From Astropecten irregularis (lineage: Eukaryota; Echinodermata; Asteroidea; Paxillosida; Astropectinidae), in NCBI GenBank assembly GCA_963971285.1, contig OZ020248.1, positions 3,038,001-3,102,000 on the forward strand: 64,000 nucleotides of DNA, read 5' to 3'. Shown here piece after piece: positions 46,076 through 56,724 of this stretch (positions are counted from its first letter, which is position 1; the number at the start of each line of letters is the position of its first letter). The notes under the pieces are model-generated. The model did not search any database and was not told the DNA's origin. It saw only the letters and a list, made by a program, of their open reading frames with translations. The translations under genes and the position numbers were made by a program.

Positions 46076-47107
46076 AGTATGCATGCAGCTCATGAATTTT
46101 GTTCATATTTGCCATAAATACGCACTGTAACTCCACCCATACCATCATCTTGTAATGGAATCATCATTGTACATATTTGCATACTTGTATGGTAGGAAGG
46201 CCTAAATCTGTAGAACTCAATAAACAACATGTGTTGACAAAAAAACATTTGATTACATTTGCAGGTACTTTAATTTAATCTGTGCGTAATGCCCTTCAGA
46301 TCTGCAATGTTTCAAGTCAATGGCCCTTAATACAACATTGAGAAAAACCATACAATAATGTTGTGTTGTCTTGTGAATTACAGCGTAAGACCACAGATAT
46401 ACTAAACTATGCAATATTAATGCTCATGCCCCTCTTTCTGAGCATAAAGATAGGTCTCAAGCTTACTGAGCAAAAATTCCCTATTGACTTTAAACAATTT
46501 TGTTGTGTGTACATCCTGAATGGGAAAATATCTATTGTGTACCACGCACTGCCCCAGGATCTCTAGTGAATTTGAATGTTCAGACGTGTTTTGCGGCAGA
46601 ATGCCCCACGATCCCCGCGAGATTGTTTTCTTTCATGTCCAGATTTTTGATTGATCTGCAATCGTCTGTCCTTGACAATTCAGACATGTGTGGGATTATG
46701 CTATTGAAAATGGGTAACTTACAATTGATATATATTCGCCCACGTTCTCTTGTCAATAGTTGAAAGCGCTATATAGCAACTACCCTCTTGCATTTATTTT
46801 ATTGTTAAAGACCAAACAAATTCCTGGGCACTTTTCCACCTTTTTTATAGATTTTTTTAATAGGTGGGGTGTTTTGGTCGATGATGGGGTGACAAGAATG
46901 AAAAAAGTGAAAAATGAAAAAGAAAACAACCTTCCAAAACATAAAATATTCACCAATCACACTCTGCTGGTATTTTACGAACTGACAGACTAATGATAAT
47001 AATAGATTTAAGAACATCAGGCACTTGTTCAAAATATGACATAAATGTTTATAGTGTTGTTAGGAAATTTCTTCCTTGTTTATTAGGCAAATGATGAGTG
47101 GGTTCAT

Positions 47108-47236
47108 CAGGGATGTGAAATTTCAGATTTAAATCAGAATTCAGACATTTTTTGTTCAGATTTTAACTCAGAATTTCGGCTTTTTCTTTGTTGTTTTTCA
47201 GATTTTTAAATTTTGTTTGTGGCCACTCACATCTCT
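47108..47236. repeat. Short hAT-like remnant, CAGGGATGTGA ends
   Basis: CAGGGATGTGAAATTTC at the left and GCCACTCACATCTCTG at the right form an approximate inverted pair beginning and ending CAG/CTG. The centre is T-rich. It lies just upstream of the NCX exon. Confidence 0.45.
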
Positions 47237-47284
47237 GGTACATAAACTCAAGTGTTCTATTCTTCACTTATATTTTGTGTACAG

Positions 47285-47383
47285 GTTCACGTTGATGTAA
47301 AGGCAATAATCTGAAGCCTGTTGTTCCTAATATTCCTCAACTGGATTTGACTGGAGGTTTTGATACGGTAAGAAACTCAAACG
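47285..47383 (+). other. 5' UTR part of the NCX exon
   Basis: A good acceptor (TTATATTTTGTGTACAG, ending at 47284) starts the exon. An in-frame TAA at 47369-47371 lies 15 bases before the ATG at 47384, so the frame cannot extend upstream within this exon. A donor-like ACGGTAAGA at 47365-47373 is also present but would remove the start codon if used. Confidence 0.6.
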
Positions 47384-48053
47384 ATGGAGAACGAAACAGC
47401 AGCGAGGGTGTGCACTGGACTGATCCTACCACTGATCGATGAATCTGATTGGAGTCTTGGTTCTCGAGCCGCCATGTACTTGATCGGACTCCTCTGGAGT
47501 TTCCTGGCTATCGCCATCATAGCCGATGTCTTCATGATTGCCATTGAAGTCATCACCAGCTCAACGCGGACTTTAAAGATTGCCAATCCGGACTTTCCCG
47601 GAGGTATAGAAGAGGTGGAGATCCGCATCTGGAATGACACGGTAGCCAACTTGACTCTCATGGCCCTGGGCTCAAGCGCTCCGGAGATCCTCCTCTCGGT
47701 CATCGAGATTGCCGGTAATAAATTCAAAGCTGGACAGCTCGGCCCGAGCACCATCGTAGGATCAGCCGCCTTCAATCTCCTGGTCATTACGGCGGTTTGT
47801 ATCATGTCCATCCCGAAGGGAGAAACCAAAGGCATCAAAATGATCAAAGTCTTTGCTACGACCACGGCCTTCTCCCTCTTTGCTTACATCTGGATCTACA
47901 TCGTACTGCAAGTTACCTCTCCTAATAGGATTGAGGTGTGGGAAGCCGTCATCACCTTTGTGTGTTTCCCAATACTGGTGGTCGTCTCCTACATCTTTGA
48001 TCGGGATTTCTGCGGAGCCAGAAAGCATGAACCAGACATGGAACTTGGAATAG
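47384..48053 (+). CDS. Na+/Ca2+ exchanger, SLC8/NCX family, first coding exon (3' partial)
   Basis: Plasma-membrane antiporter that exchanges Na+ for Ca2+. The exon gives 223 codons plus one base (donor ATAG-GTAGGT, phase 1). Visible: first membrane helix (about 25-50, AAMYLIGLLWSFLAIAIIAD), then the alpha-1 repeat with ion-binding motifs NDTVANLTLMALGSSAPE (about 86-103) and GPSTIVGSAAFN (about 122-133), then two or three more helices (FATTTAFSLFAYIWIYIVL; AVITFVCFPILVVVSYIFD). It ends at the start of the cytosolic loop. Calx-beta domains and the alpha-2 repeat must lie beyond the window. The start is the first Met after an in-frame stop; only about 24 residues precede helix 1, so the cleaved signal peptide and long extracellular N-terminus of vertebrate NCX1 are absent. 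SLC8 is preferred over SLC24 because of the GPSTIVGSAAFN wording. Confidence 0.93.
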
Positions 48054-48169
48054 GTAGGTTGACTTTTCCCTTTTATTTTCTCAACATTTCTGTTAGAACT
48101 GTTTTCACAGTGATTTTGTAAATGTTCTGATTTTTTAGAAAGATTTGAGGCTTTACATGGTGACAAAAG

Positions 48170-48446
48170 GTATGTGGATCGTTTTGCAAAAATATAATAT
48201 TCGTTCGTACTTTCACACATACTTTTACGTTCGCACTTCTCGTAAGGTCTCAACATTTTGTCGAGCCTGCTCTAAGAGCCTGCTCTAAGAGCCTGCTCTA
48301 GTCCTCATCAGGAGACCTGATCAGGTCTCCTGATGAGGACTAGAGCAGGCTAGTCGAAACGTTGAGACCTTACAAGTGCAATGAAATAGATGTGCGAAAG
48401 TACAAACGATTCTTACATGGTGTTTCCGCAAACCGATCCACATACG
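48170..48446. repeat. Foldback element close to the NCX splice donor
   Basis: The ends GTATGTGGATCGTTTTGC and GCAAACCGATCCACATAC are inverted. The inner block GTAAGGTCTCAACATTTTGT pairs with AACGTTGAGACCTTAC. The centre is a strong palindrome (AGTCCTCATCAGGAGACCTG / CAGGTCTCCTGATGAGGACT). AGAGCCTGCTCTA is tandemly triplicated in the left arm at 48272-48310. The left end is only 117 bp after the NCX donor. Confidence 0.8.
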
Positions 48447-49107
48447 TTCTCATTTTTGTAATACAACTTATAACGCATTATACAAGGTTAAATTTATTCA
48501 TTCATTGAATATTTAACATGTTTTAAGTATCATGCCAAAAAGGAGACAAAATCTGGTGTGCTTTTAATGGATGAATTTGATTGTAGCTTTAAATGTTTGT
48601 CCGTTTCTTACTGGGTGTGTTCTTGGTTTTCATTTCAACCTTGTTGTTATTGTTGATGTTGTGAGTCATCACTGTCATTGTGGTTACCATGACTGCCAGA
48701 ACATAACTGAACAAAACGTCGATGAGTTGTCATCAGGAACACATAACTCTGCAGTCTGTTTTTCAGCGCCACATCCAGAATTGTTCACACGTTGCATTTG
48801 AAAGTTAGGCCATGCGGCACTACACACATACGAACTACATGTCTTGTTTTAAAATACAGTGTACCGTACTTTCATTTCCTATGTGGACTTTCCTTCGTTC
48901 TCATGTACTGAACAAACAGACATCTTCAATCCATTGGTATTTGAACAGATACCAATTTTTTCATGATGGAATTTGGACCAAATATCCATTGAATGATAAA
49001 CTAATTTGTGACTGATAAAGACAAATAGAAAATTGCTCCTTTTTGCCAAGTTTCTTTTCCATGAAAACATGTGGACATGTGCGAGTCCACGTTTCGTCTT
49101 GGCATTA

Positions 49108-49484
49108 GGCCATAAAAAAAAAATGGTTGTATTGGCGTAACCCGCCCGACCCAAAAATATGCCCCGACCGTAAACATTTTAAACCAAAAAAAAAAAAATA
49201 AATAAATAAATAAATAAAAATCGGGGAAAAAAAATAATAAAATAAACAAATCGCAAATTTGTATGCAGATTAAAAGCTTAACAGGAGCAAAAGATGGAAA
49301 CCAGACTGGTTAAAGTTGTTATGTCATTTCTTGTCTTTATTTGACACGTCAAATACTGTGATATACAGGGGGAAAAGCATTTAATACCCCAGGAAAAATA
49401 AAATAAAAAAAATAAAAAATCCGCCCGCCCTACCCTATTTTCCAAACCTCCGTTACGCCAATACAAAAAATTTTTTTTATGGCC
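49108..49484 (-). mobile_element. PIF/Harbinger-like MITE, TTA target duplication, copy 2
   Basis: 377 bp, the same element as 40102-40480 but inverted, and highly similar along its length. TTA flanks both sides (49105-49107 and 49485-49487). Confidence 0.85.
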
Positions 49485-49650
49485 TTATGTGGACACCCTT
49501 TGTCTTGAGGTCCATGTGCAGTATATAATGTTACGTCTAGGTACATTATTAAATGTCTTTGATGAATCTGAATTCTGCAGCGTTTTTCCACATGCACTTT
49601 ATTTGTATAAAAGTCAATTTATCCAGGTACACTTAATATAATTCAGACCC

Positions 49651-50095
49651 GGGGCCAATTTCATAGAGCTCTTAAAAGCACCAAAAAAATTGCTACTAGC
49701 ACAAAATGTCTGGCTCAATCAAACAAACCACCATAAAAAAAATTCCATTTGATATTCATGGTCAGTGAACAACAGCCAAAGAATTAGAATCACAAGAGAC
49801 AAGGACATTTGGTTGTTAACCTGTTTTAGACAGAAATTTAATTACGGCACCCGCCGTTAGGGATTCGATTCACTCCACTGACCCCAGTTAGCTTGGTGGC
49901 CTAGTGGTATGACATCTGCACTAGTAAACAGGAGGTCATGGGTTCTAATCCCACCTGAGCCAGCGCATTATTTTTTCATGTGTGCTCAAAAGGCACTTAG
50001 TATCTATGTCATTGAAGGGCAATACATTGTTTGCATAAGAAATGTCATGGTTAGCATATTTTTTGTGCTAAGCAAGGACGTGAAATTGGCCCCTG
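49651..50095. repeat. MITE, GGGGCCAATTTCATAGAG family, split by a SINE
   Basis: The left end GGGGCCAATTTCATAGAGCT and right end TGAAATTGGCCCCTGG bracket the family core (GATATTCATGGTCAGTGAAC). The element continues from GACAGAAAT (49831-49837 region) to AGAAATGTCATGG (50038 onward), interrupted by the 200-bp SINE. Confidence 0.85.
49838..50037 (+). repeat. tRNA-derived SINE, family 2, with target duplication
   Basis: A box TGGCCTAGTGGTATGACATC, B box GGGTTCTAATCCC, then TCATTGAAGGGCAATAC and TTTGCATA. AGAAAT is duplicated on both sides (49832-49837 and 50038-50043) inside the host MITE. Confidence 0.85.
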
Positions 50096-50654
50096 GCTGG
50101 AGTGATTTATTGGTAAGCATTACATATCCCTGGAATAATCTTCTTACTCTTTCCAGGATTTTGGTACCGTGCTTATTGTACACAACCTTGGACTAAGCAA
50201 ACATCAAATTTTATGTTTTTGAAGTTGAAACTCTCTGTGCTTTTTCAAAGTTTATTGTGAGGGATTTACAATGAACAAAAGTACTGACTATTTGTGCAGA
50301 TTAAATCCAAGAAAGTATTCTTGTTATTAATCTTTCAGATCAGATGTCTTGCACATACATGTATACATGTAATTGTACACCGAATACAATTTCTGAATTG
50401 AATATCAAATGTATTGTCCCTGAACTTACACAGACGTGTGCATTACCGACAAAGTTTGAGATCAGTGAAATATTGTGTGGGCAGGGACGTGGGATATAAT
50501 GTTTGAAAGCTTCTCAGAAATAACATCTATAGCTACTAATCCCCTGTAATCCTGTATATATCATACCTTGGAGGTTCTGTGATCGTACGTACTTACGCTG
50601 TGGTTCCATGAGCAGGCTTTTGGCTCAGTGGCAAACACTGGCATAGATTTGTGT

Positions 50655-51075
50655 ACATGAACACGACATATCTGCCTATCTGGTGCCTTGTGGAGACCAA
50701 GGACAATAGGTTGTATTGTCTCCACAGGGAATTTCTAAAGGTGTGTCTCCACAAGGTTTTTACGAAACTGATATTTGGAATTACACGTATACCTGTAAGT
50801 ATGTAACACAAAAAGAAGGAATTTTTAAGGTTTACTTACATGAAAATGCATCGCAAAGAGAAGTAGATTTTATATTTTAAGGGACGTGAACTCCCAGAAA
50901 TTTCAAGCCAGAAATATGTGAACTGGTTCAAATGGAAGCGATTCCAATGGGAAACTTTTGAGAATCGTCAACAGCGCACGTGCACGCAATTGTGCGCGCG
51001 TGCTGTTGACATGAAGACCGATTCTCAAAAGTCTCCCATTCTCATTTCTGCTCTTCAAAGAGTCATTTTGATGTG
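50655..51075 (+). repeat. Family-D repeat, copy 1
   Basis: CTGCCTATCTGGTGCCTTGT, GGAGACC, GTCTCCACAGGGAATTTCTA, CTGATATTTGGAATTACACG and GAACTGGTTCAAATGGAAGC recur in copies at 54190-54450 and (inverted) 57727-57955. This copy contains the hairpin at 50946-51040. Confidence 0.7.
50946..51040. repeat. Hairpin MITE, AATGGGAGACTTTTGAGAAT family, copy 1
   Basis: AATGGGAAACTTTTGAGAAT and ATTCTCAAAAGTCTCCCATT are inverted, with inner GTCAACAGCGCACG / CGCGTGCTGTTGAC. About 15 bp present in the left arm of the 63446 copy are missing here. Confidence 0.8.
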
Positions 51076-51583
51076 TGTCAGACGTGTGTGAACTTGTAGG
51101 ATATTGTTTATATTTGTGTGATTTTAACCACAATCCCTTGATTTCACACTGTTCAGCAGAAATTTCCAATGAAGCTACAGTATAGTTTTGGCATTTTAAG
51201 TGAGATCTTGGGTATATTTTCAAGTGGTGTCCCAAGGTGTCCACATTTTAAAAAATAAATCCTGAAAGAGAAATGCGGTTGACCCGTTGATTTACAGTGT
51301 GCTTCTTACTGGCGTTCATTTGGTTTCAGCACGTGCAAAATGGACAAAATGTTGGCCAGAATGTGTATGGTCAATATAGCTTCGCATTTCCAACACAGGA
51401 TATCAAGTACAGCTGACCACTTTAGATGCGTAGTATTTTGTACAGTATGGGTTACCATAATTCACTGAAACCATAACCCCATACTAATTCAGCTATTTTT
51501 GCTTGCAGTACAAAGTACATCCTTCCTGAAATTACCCCTGTGGAGACTGCATAGCTGACCTACACATTTTTGGACATTTGCAT

Positions 51584-51941
51584 TTAAAGGTACTATCATA
51601 CTTTGGTACCATACCGAAACTCAGATCATCACAGATTTACCTACATGTATAACTGTTGATGGTAGAAACATACTATTACAAGCTTTCTGCCTGAAATGCT
51701 GTATTTTTATCCAGAAAAGAGTGAAGCCAATTGTCCAAAATAATTTTGATCTTCAGAACATCCAAAATCCTGTGAAAAGATTTTTAAAATTCTGTAGGCC
51801 TTTTTTCACTGATTTCTCAAAAAGTGGGCACTGTATGGGACTGAGAATTTCACAGATGACTGTTTTTTACTGTATCTTTCTTGATATTTTTGCCCATAAA
51901 TCTGCATTTCTTTGGAAAACAAAGTACGAAATTACCTTTAA
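51584..51941 (+). repeat. TTAA-type MITE, subfamily B, full length
   Basis: TTAA at 51584-51587 and 51938-51941. The ends are AAGGTACTATCATACTTTGG and AAAGTACGAAATTACC. It contains CTGCCTGAAATGCTGTATTT and the B tail. Confidence 0.8.
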
Positions 51942-52287
51942 AGGTACATTTAGTACAGTACACTAGTACACAGGTGTACATATTGACACGTACACTTACA
52001 TGTAGGTTAGATTGTGCCAACACGCCCTATGTCGCAGTGATGTAGTCCTTTGACATAATTCTGTATTCTGGATTAATTGTTAAGAGTTTAAGGTACTGTT
52101 GTACACAAAACATGATGCAAACGTTGCAAAGCAGATGGCGCTAGCTAATGATTTCCATGAATCACAATTTTTCAGCATCTGTTGTGGATTTCCACATATT
52201 TGTGAATAAAATGAATCAATGGATTTGCATCATTAGCGGTTTAGAACCCAAGCTACTTGTATTGAAGGTACATTGAGTGGAAGTGAT

Positions 52288-52475
52288 TTTAAGGTACGTG
52301 TACAATACATGATTGGTAAAGGTCACAGGACTGCACTCATACTTTGTCTGATCAAACATGTACATGAAATAATAAACCTGTGAAAATTTGAGCTCAATCG
52401 GACATCTGAGTCACGAGAAAATAGCGAAAACCTGACTCGATTTTTCTAATAAAACATGAAAAATAGTTTACTTTA
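52288..52475 (-). repeat. TTAA-type MITE, subfamily A (truncated)
   Basis: AAGGTACGTGTACAATACAT, GATTGGTAAAGGTCACAGG, CACTCATACTTTGTCTGATC and GAGCTCAATCGGACATCTGA are the reversed A tail. The core half is absent. Confidence 0.7.
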
Positions 52476-53114
52476 TGTTTGTTCCAAAAATCAAATTTGG
52501 AAAAGACACTAAATCTTAATTTCCATGAAAAACCCTGCATCTGATGAACCAAGATTTCCCATGGTGACTGTTTGCACTGTTTATGAACTGTTGAGTCTAT
52601 TTTCTGTCTCAAACTCAATAATTTGTTTTGAGGCCTTGCAAATCCTATATGCTCCCTTTAATGAGTTTTTTTTTCTTTCAGAAATTCCAAACAATCATAC
52701 TGCATTATGAAGTAGTTGCTATGACAATTATTTTTAGAAGACCTAGATCATATCTTATGATTTTTACATTTTTCTGATCGGATACAAGTTCTGTATCATT
52801 TTATGCATAAAATATTTCATTTTGTACGGCCAAAGCAACAAAAGCAATAATGATACATTATAGGCCTAGCATGGATGATCTAGTTATAATGTAAACAATA
52901 TGGTCTTTCATTGTTCTCAGCAGCCCCTGTTTTTCATTGTGCTATATTCAATAAGAGAGTATTGTATACTTCATTCACAGTGGTTTATGAATGTATGAAT
53001 GGCAAATATCCAGGCATTCATACCTTGTGTTGGGATCATTACACATCCTGGATGAGTGTTTTGTTTTAATAGGGTTTCTTTTATTTACTTATAATCTATT
53101 CAGAGTTTGTTAGT

Positions 53115-53560
53115 CTTACAGTATTTTAAATTTAGCTTTTGATTACTAAATATTTATTTTATTTTACATTATGTTAAATTTATCTTTTGATAACTAAATA
53201 TTTATTTTATTTTTCATTAAATGTTAAATTTAGCTTTTGATTACTAAATATTTATTTAATTTTACATTATGTTAAATTTAGCTTTTGATTACGAAATATT
53301 TATTTTATTTTACATTATGTTAAATTTAGCTTTTGATTACGAAATATTTATTTTATTTTACATTATGTTAAATTTAGCTTTTGATTACGAAATATTTATT
53401 TTATTTTACATTATGTTAAATTTAGCTTTTGATTACGAAATATTTATTTTATTTTACATTAAGTTAAATTTAGCTTTTGATTACGAAATATTTATTTTAT
53501 TTTACATTATGTTAAATTTAGCTTTTGATTACGAAATATTAATTTTATTTTACATGTCCA
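53115..53560 (+). repeat. 48-bp AT-rich satellite
   Basis: About nine units reading roughly ATGTTAAATTTAGCTTTTGA then TTACGAAATATTTATTTTAT then TTTACATT. The last six are nearly identical and the first three more diverged. The 48-bp period is divisible by three and stop-free in one frame, so it yields a 104-codon repetitive open frame at 53269-53583 that I do not regard as a gene. Confidence 0.95.
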
Positions 53561-53663
53561 GTTTGTATAGTTTTTATAGGTAGCTTATTGCCTTGAGCAT
53601 CAACATTTGGCGGAATTTGCGCTCGATACCTAAACTATTATCATTAGTAGTATTGTACATCAT

Positions 53664-53907
53664 CAGGGGCCAATTTTATAGAGCTGCTTAGCACAAAAAA
53701 TTGCTTAACACAAAAATGCATGTTGCTTGCCCAATAAAACATGATATTCATGATTTGATATTCATGGTCACCGAACAACATCCAAAGAACAATTGCAAGT
53801 GATACACAACACACGGAAATTTGGTTGTTAATCCTGTTTTTACTAAGACAGAAATGTCACGCTTAGCTAATTTTTGTGCTAAGCAGCTCTATGAAATTGG
53901 CCCCAGG
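53664..53907. repeat. MITE, GGGGCCAATTTCATAGAG family, intact copy
   Basis: CAGGGGCCAATTTTATAGAG, CTGCTTAGCAC at the left and GTGCTAAGCAGCTCTATGAA, ATTGGCCCC at the right. The core includes TGATATTCATGGTCACCGAA and ATTTGGTTGTTAATCCTG. It is the uninterrupted reference for the split copy at 49651. Confidence 0.85.
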
Positions 53908-54189
53908 TCAGCCATTCGGTCAGTATTGCACAGTGTTCACCATATGTACTGTACATGTACAGTACATGGTACCAGTATATCATACCAATTTCAGGGTCAT
54001 TTTCTTTTTCTTTTTCTTTGTTCTTTTTTACCACACATCTGCATCAATTGTTTATGCATATTATTTGCAATTTGCATAATACTTTATACTGTATAGATTT
54101 ATCTACATTGTATGTTTTCTGAAAATTTACAGTACTCATTCAATGAACTGAAACAGAAAAAAAGCTAGTCCTTGTTGACGTAAGATGTG

Positions 54190-54450
54190 ATAATGCACCT
54201 ATCTGGTGCGTTGTGGAGACCTAGCACAATAGGTTGAATATGTCTCCACAGGGAAATGCTAAAGAAATAGGTCTCCACAAGGAGTTCACAAAACTGATAT
54301 TTGGAATTACATGTACAGAATACAGTAATTCAAAAAGGAGGAATTAAATATATAGGACGTTAGCTATACATTTCAACCCAGGAAAGTGATTCTGGTTCAA
54401 ATTGGAGCGATTTCAAATGTTCAATTCTGCTCTTCAGAGAGTGTTTGTTC
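54190..54450 (+). repeat. Family-D repeat, copy 2 (without the hairpin)
   Basis: CACCTATCTGGTGCGTTGTG, GAGACC, GTCTCCACAAGGAGTTCACA, TGATATTTGGAATTACATG, then GATTCTGGTTCAAATTGGAG, CGATTTCAAATG directly joined to TTCTGCTCTTCAGAGAG. Confidence 0.7.
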
Positions 54451-54825
54451 ATTAATTAGTACACAAGAACAAATTATTAAGCCGTGTCTTGACAAGGATA
54501 TATTCCAGTACTGTATGTACTACAGTGTACTACTAGAATGAGACCTACAGTAGTGTCAGTAACTAGTATTAACATCACTTGCTCCGAGCTACATGTAGTG
54601 TACACTTACATACGTACATGTACACTGTAGGTAGTGCTTATGATGGACAAGCCTAGGTGAAGACTCAAGGTTGATTAAGATTAAGGTGTCAAATTCAGCT
54701 TTCCTTGCAAAGAAAAGCAGTCTGTGCTTTAGAGAATATTCAACTGAAGCGTTATCTTGCCGCAGGATGAACAGTCTGTGGAAGGAACAGGTAGTTGAAT
54801 TTATAATACCCTATTAACATAAATA

Positions 54826-55202
54826 CAGGGTGTCCCAGAAAAAACTCAACACTTGTGTCGAGAACTATTATATAAAAATTAAACTGTTTATCACTTCATG
54901 ATTAAGATATGTGATACAACCATGTCTGAATTACCCAACCTCAAAACCCGATTTTCATCTTTCTTTCAAACACATTATGTGTGTATTGACTACTATGCGT
55001 GTTATCCTTGCAAATTTGTTTTTAAGGAGTACTCTTTCAATTGGTCAAATTTTCGCCAATTTCAGCCCAATTTTGCTTAAATTCTACATGATGATAGCCA
55101 AGACATGGCTGTATCACATATCTGAATCTTAAAGTGATAAACAGTTTAATTTTAACATAATGGGTCCCGACACAGTGTTGCATTTTTTTCTGGGACACCC
55201 TG
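54826..55202. mobile_element. Tc1/mariner-like MITE, TA target duplication
   Basis: 377 bp. The ends CAGGGTGTCCCAGAAAAAA and TTTTTTTCTGGGACACCCTG are inverted, and inner arms continue with TTAAACTGTTTATCACTTCA / AAGTGATAAACAGTTTAA and ATATGTGATACA / TGTATCACATAT, giving arms near 110 bp. TA flanks each side (54824-54825 and 55203-55204). CAGGGTGTCCC ends with TA duplication are characteristic of mariner-like non-autonomous elements. Confidence 0.85.
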
Positions 55203-56571
55203 TATACAGTCTTATGTTCATTTAGTTAGCCATCAGAATAAGTGTAAAGTGAGCGTCTGAAGATGCAATTTAAGCAGTAATGGAGATGAAGCTTTCAGAA
55301 GCTGAAACAAAATATACGTCTCCGAGGGTAACGACCGCAACACAGCGACACTCATTGCATCAGAAGATAATTGATTCTGCGGTAATACCATCAGACATAC
55401 TGTACATGTACATGTAAATTATACTCTATTTTTAAGTTCGGTGGCTCTGAAAAGAGTCGGCTTAAAGGAATATGACGGCTTCCTGATTTTAAAAAGGGAA
55501 TAGGTCATCAAATCTTCAATTGCTTTGGTTAAAAAAGAGTGATTAAACAAGAAGTTAAATATATAATTTTTGTATAATAAAAATGATTTTAAACAACTGG
55601 AAGTGAAACTATCACTATGATCACGTGATTTTCTTAGCCAAAAATGTGGCTAAAAAAGTGGTGTGACATACGTTTTTCCGTAATTATTGTGAAAACGGCT
55701 TAATTGTACCGTTTATTTGTTTGGAATGTTATATTCTTCTTTTGAAAGACCTTTCCAGTCATGATGATAAAGGCATGCATTGTCACCAAAAAGCGCCAAT
55801 TGCCCAACGAGGCCGGCATGTGCCTTTAACTCGATGTTCTGGCCGTATACTCTGGCTGTCTTCAGGACAATGTTGCATCGATAGAGGAAATGTGTACTCA
55901 TACGGATGTACACATATTATACAGTTCTAGAGACTTTGAGCAATGCTACCTAGTGTGTATCATCCTGAAATTCATTCCCATTCAGAAATCATAATGTACA
56001 ACCTGTGTGCCTCGGTCATCTGGTGACACGCCAATGCACACAGCTAGCCTAGCACTCCACATTCCATTAGCAGCATGCATTTTTAACTGCTGTACAGCAA
56101 ATGATGAAATTATCATAATCACTGTTGCATGTAGGATACCAAATGGTACGTGTAGCTGACACTGATACCACGATTGTCCTGGCTTACAGGGCCGTCGTCT
56201 GCATACTAATGAGCTAATTAGCATGCCAACTGTTTTTAGCAAATTGCAAAATGTACAATGCACTTTAATACAATTTTCCATCGATTTTCCCATGGAAAGA
56301 GAATATTGGATTAGATTGTAACAGAATATTTAGTTTCTGAACAGTGTTCAGATTTGGCAGCAGACCCAAATTATTATATTGTTTTTATTTGAAGGCAGTT
56401 GCATGGTAAGAAGGCAAAATGGAAAGGAGGTTTTACTTCTTTTGTTTTAATTTGCGTGGCTTTAAAAGGAATCAGTGATTACTGTACAATTTTTATAAAT
56501 GTACACAGCATCAGAAATGACAAATTTATTGATAAAAGTTTGTGATTGTGAATCCTTTTTTTAGCTGTCCT

Positions 56572-56724
56572 GGGGTCGATTTCACCACACTGTATACTCA
56601 TCGTAATTTACTATCAATCGTAGGACTTATGATGCATTGCAGCCCTATGTAGCATAGGATGGGTTATCCTTAGTAACTTGAGTTACAAACGATCGTAGGG
56701 CTTCGTGAAATTGACCCAGGATGA
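56572..56724 (+). repeat. Family-E repeat, uninterrupted copy
   Basis: GGGGTCGATTTCACCACACT at the left and GGGCTTCGTGAAATTGACCC at the right are inverted. The inner ACTATCAATCGTAGGAC and ACTTGAGTTACAAACGATCG pair as well. Confidence 0.75.

Larger units (their letters stand above)
32055..47284. other. Intergenic region and/or 5' introns of the NCX gene
   Basis: No coding exon is supported in these 15 kb; the longest open frames overlap inverted repeats or AT-rich sequence. It contains the SNU13 3' UTR, the long-arm 1.8-kb transposon (34265-36073), at least six TTAA MITEs, SINEs, and nested elements. Because the NCX 5' UTR exon begins at a splice acceptor (47285), an upstream noncoding NCX exon probably lies somewhere here or in the preceding sequence. 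Confidence 0.55.

Noticed and set aside
53269..53583. 104-codon open frame with perfect 16-residue repeats
   Set aside because: It is produced by the 48-bp AT-rich satellite; no start context, splice sites or family similarity.
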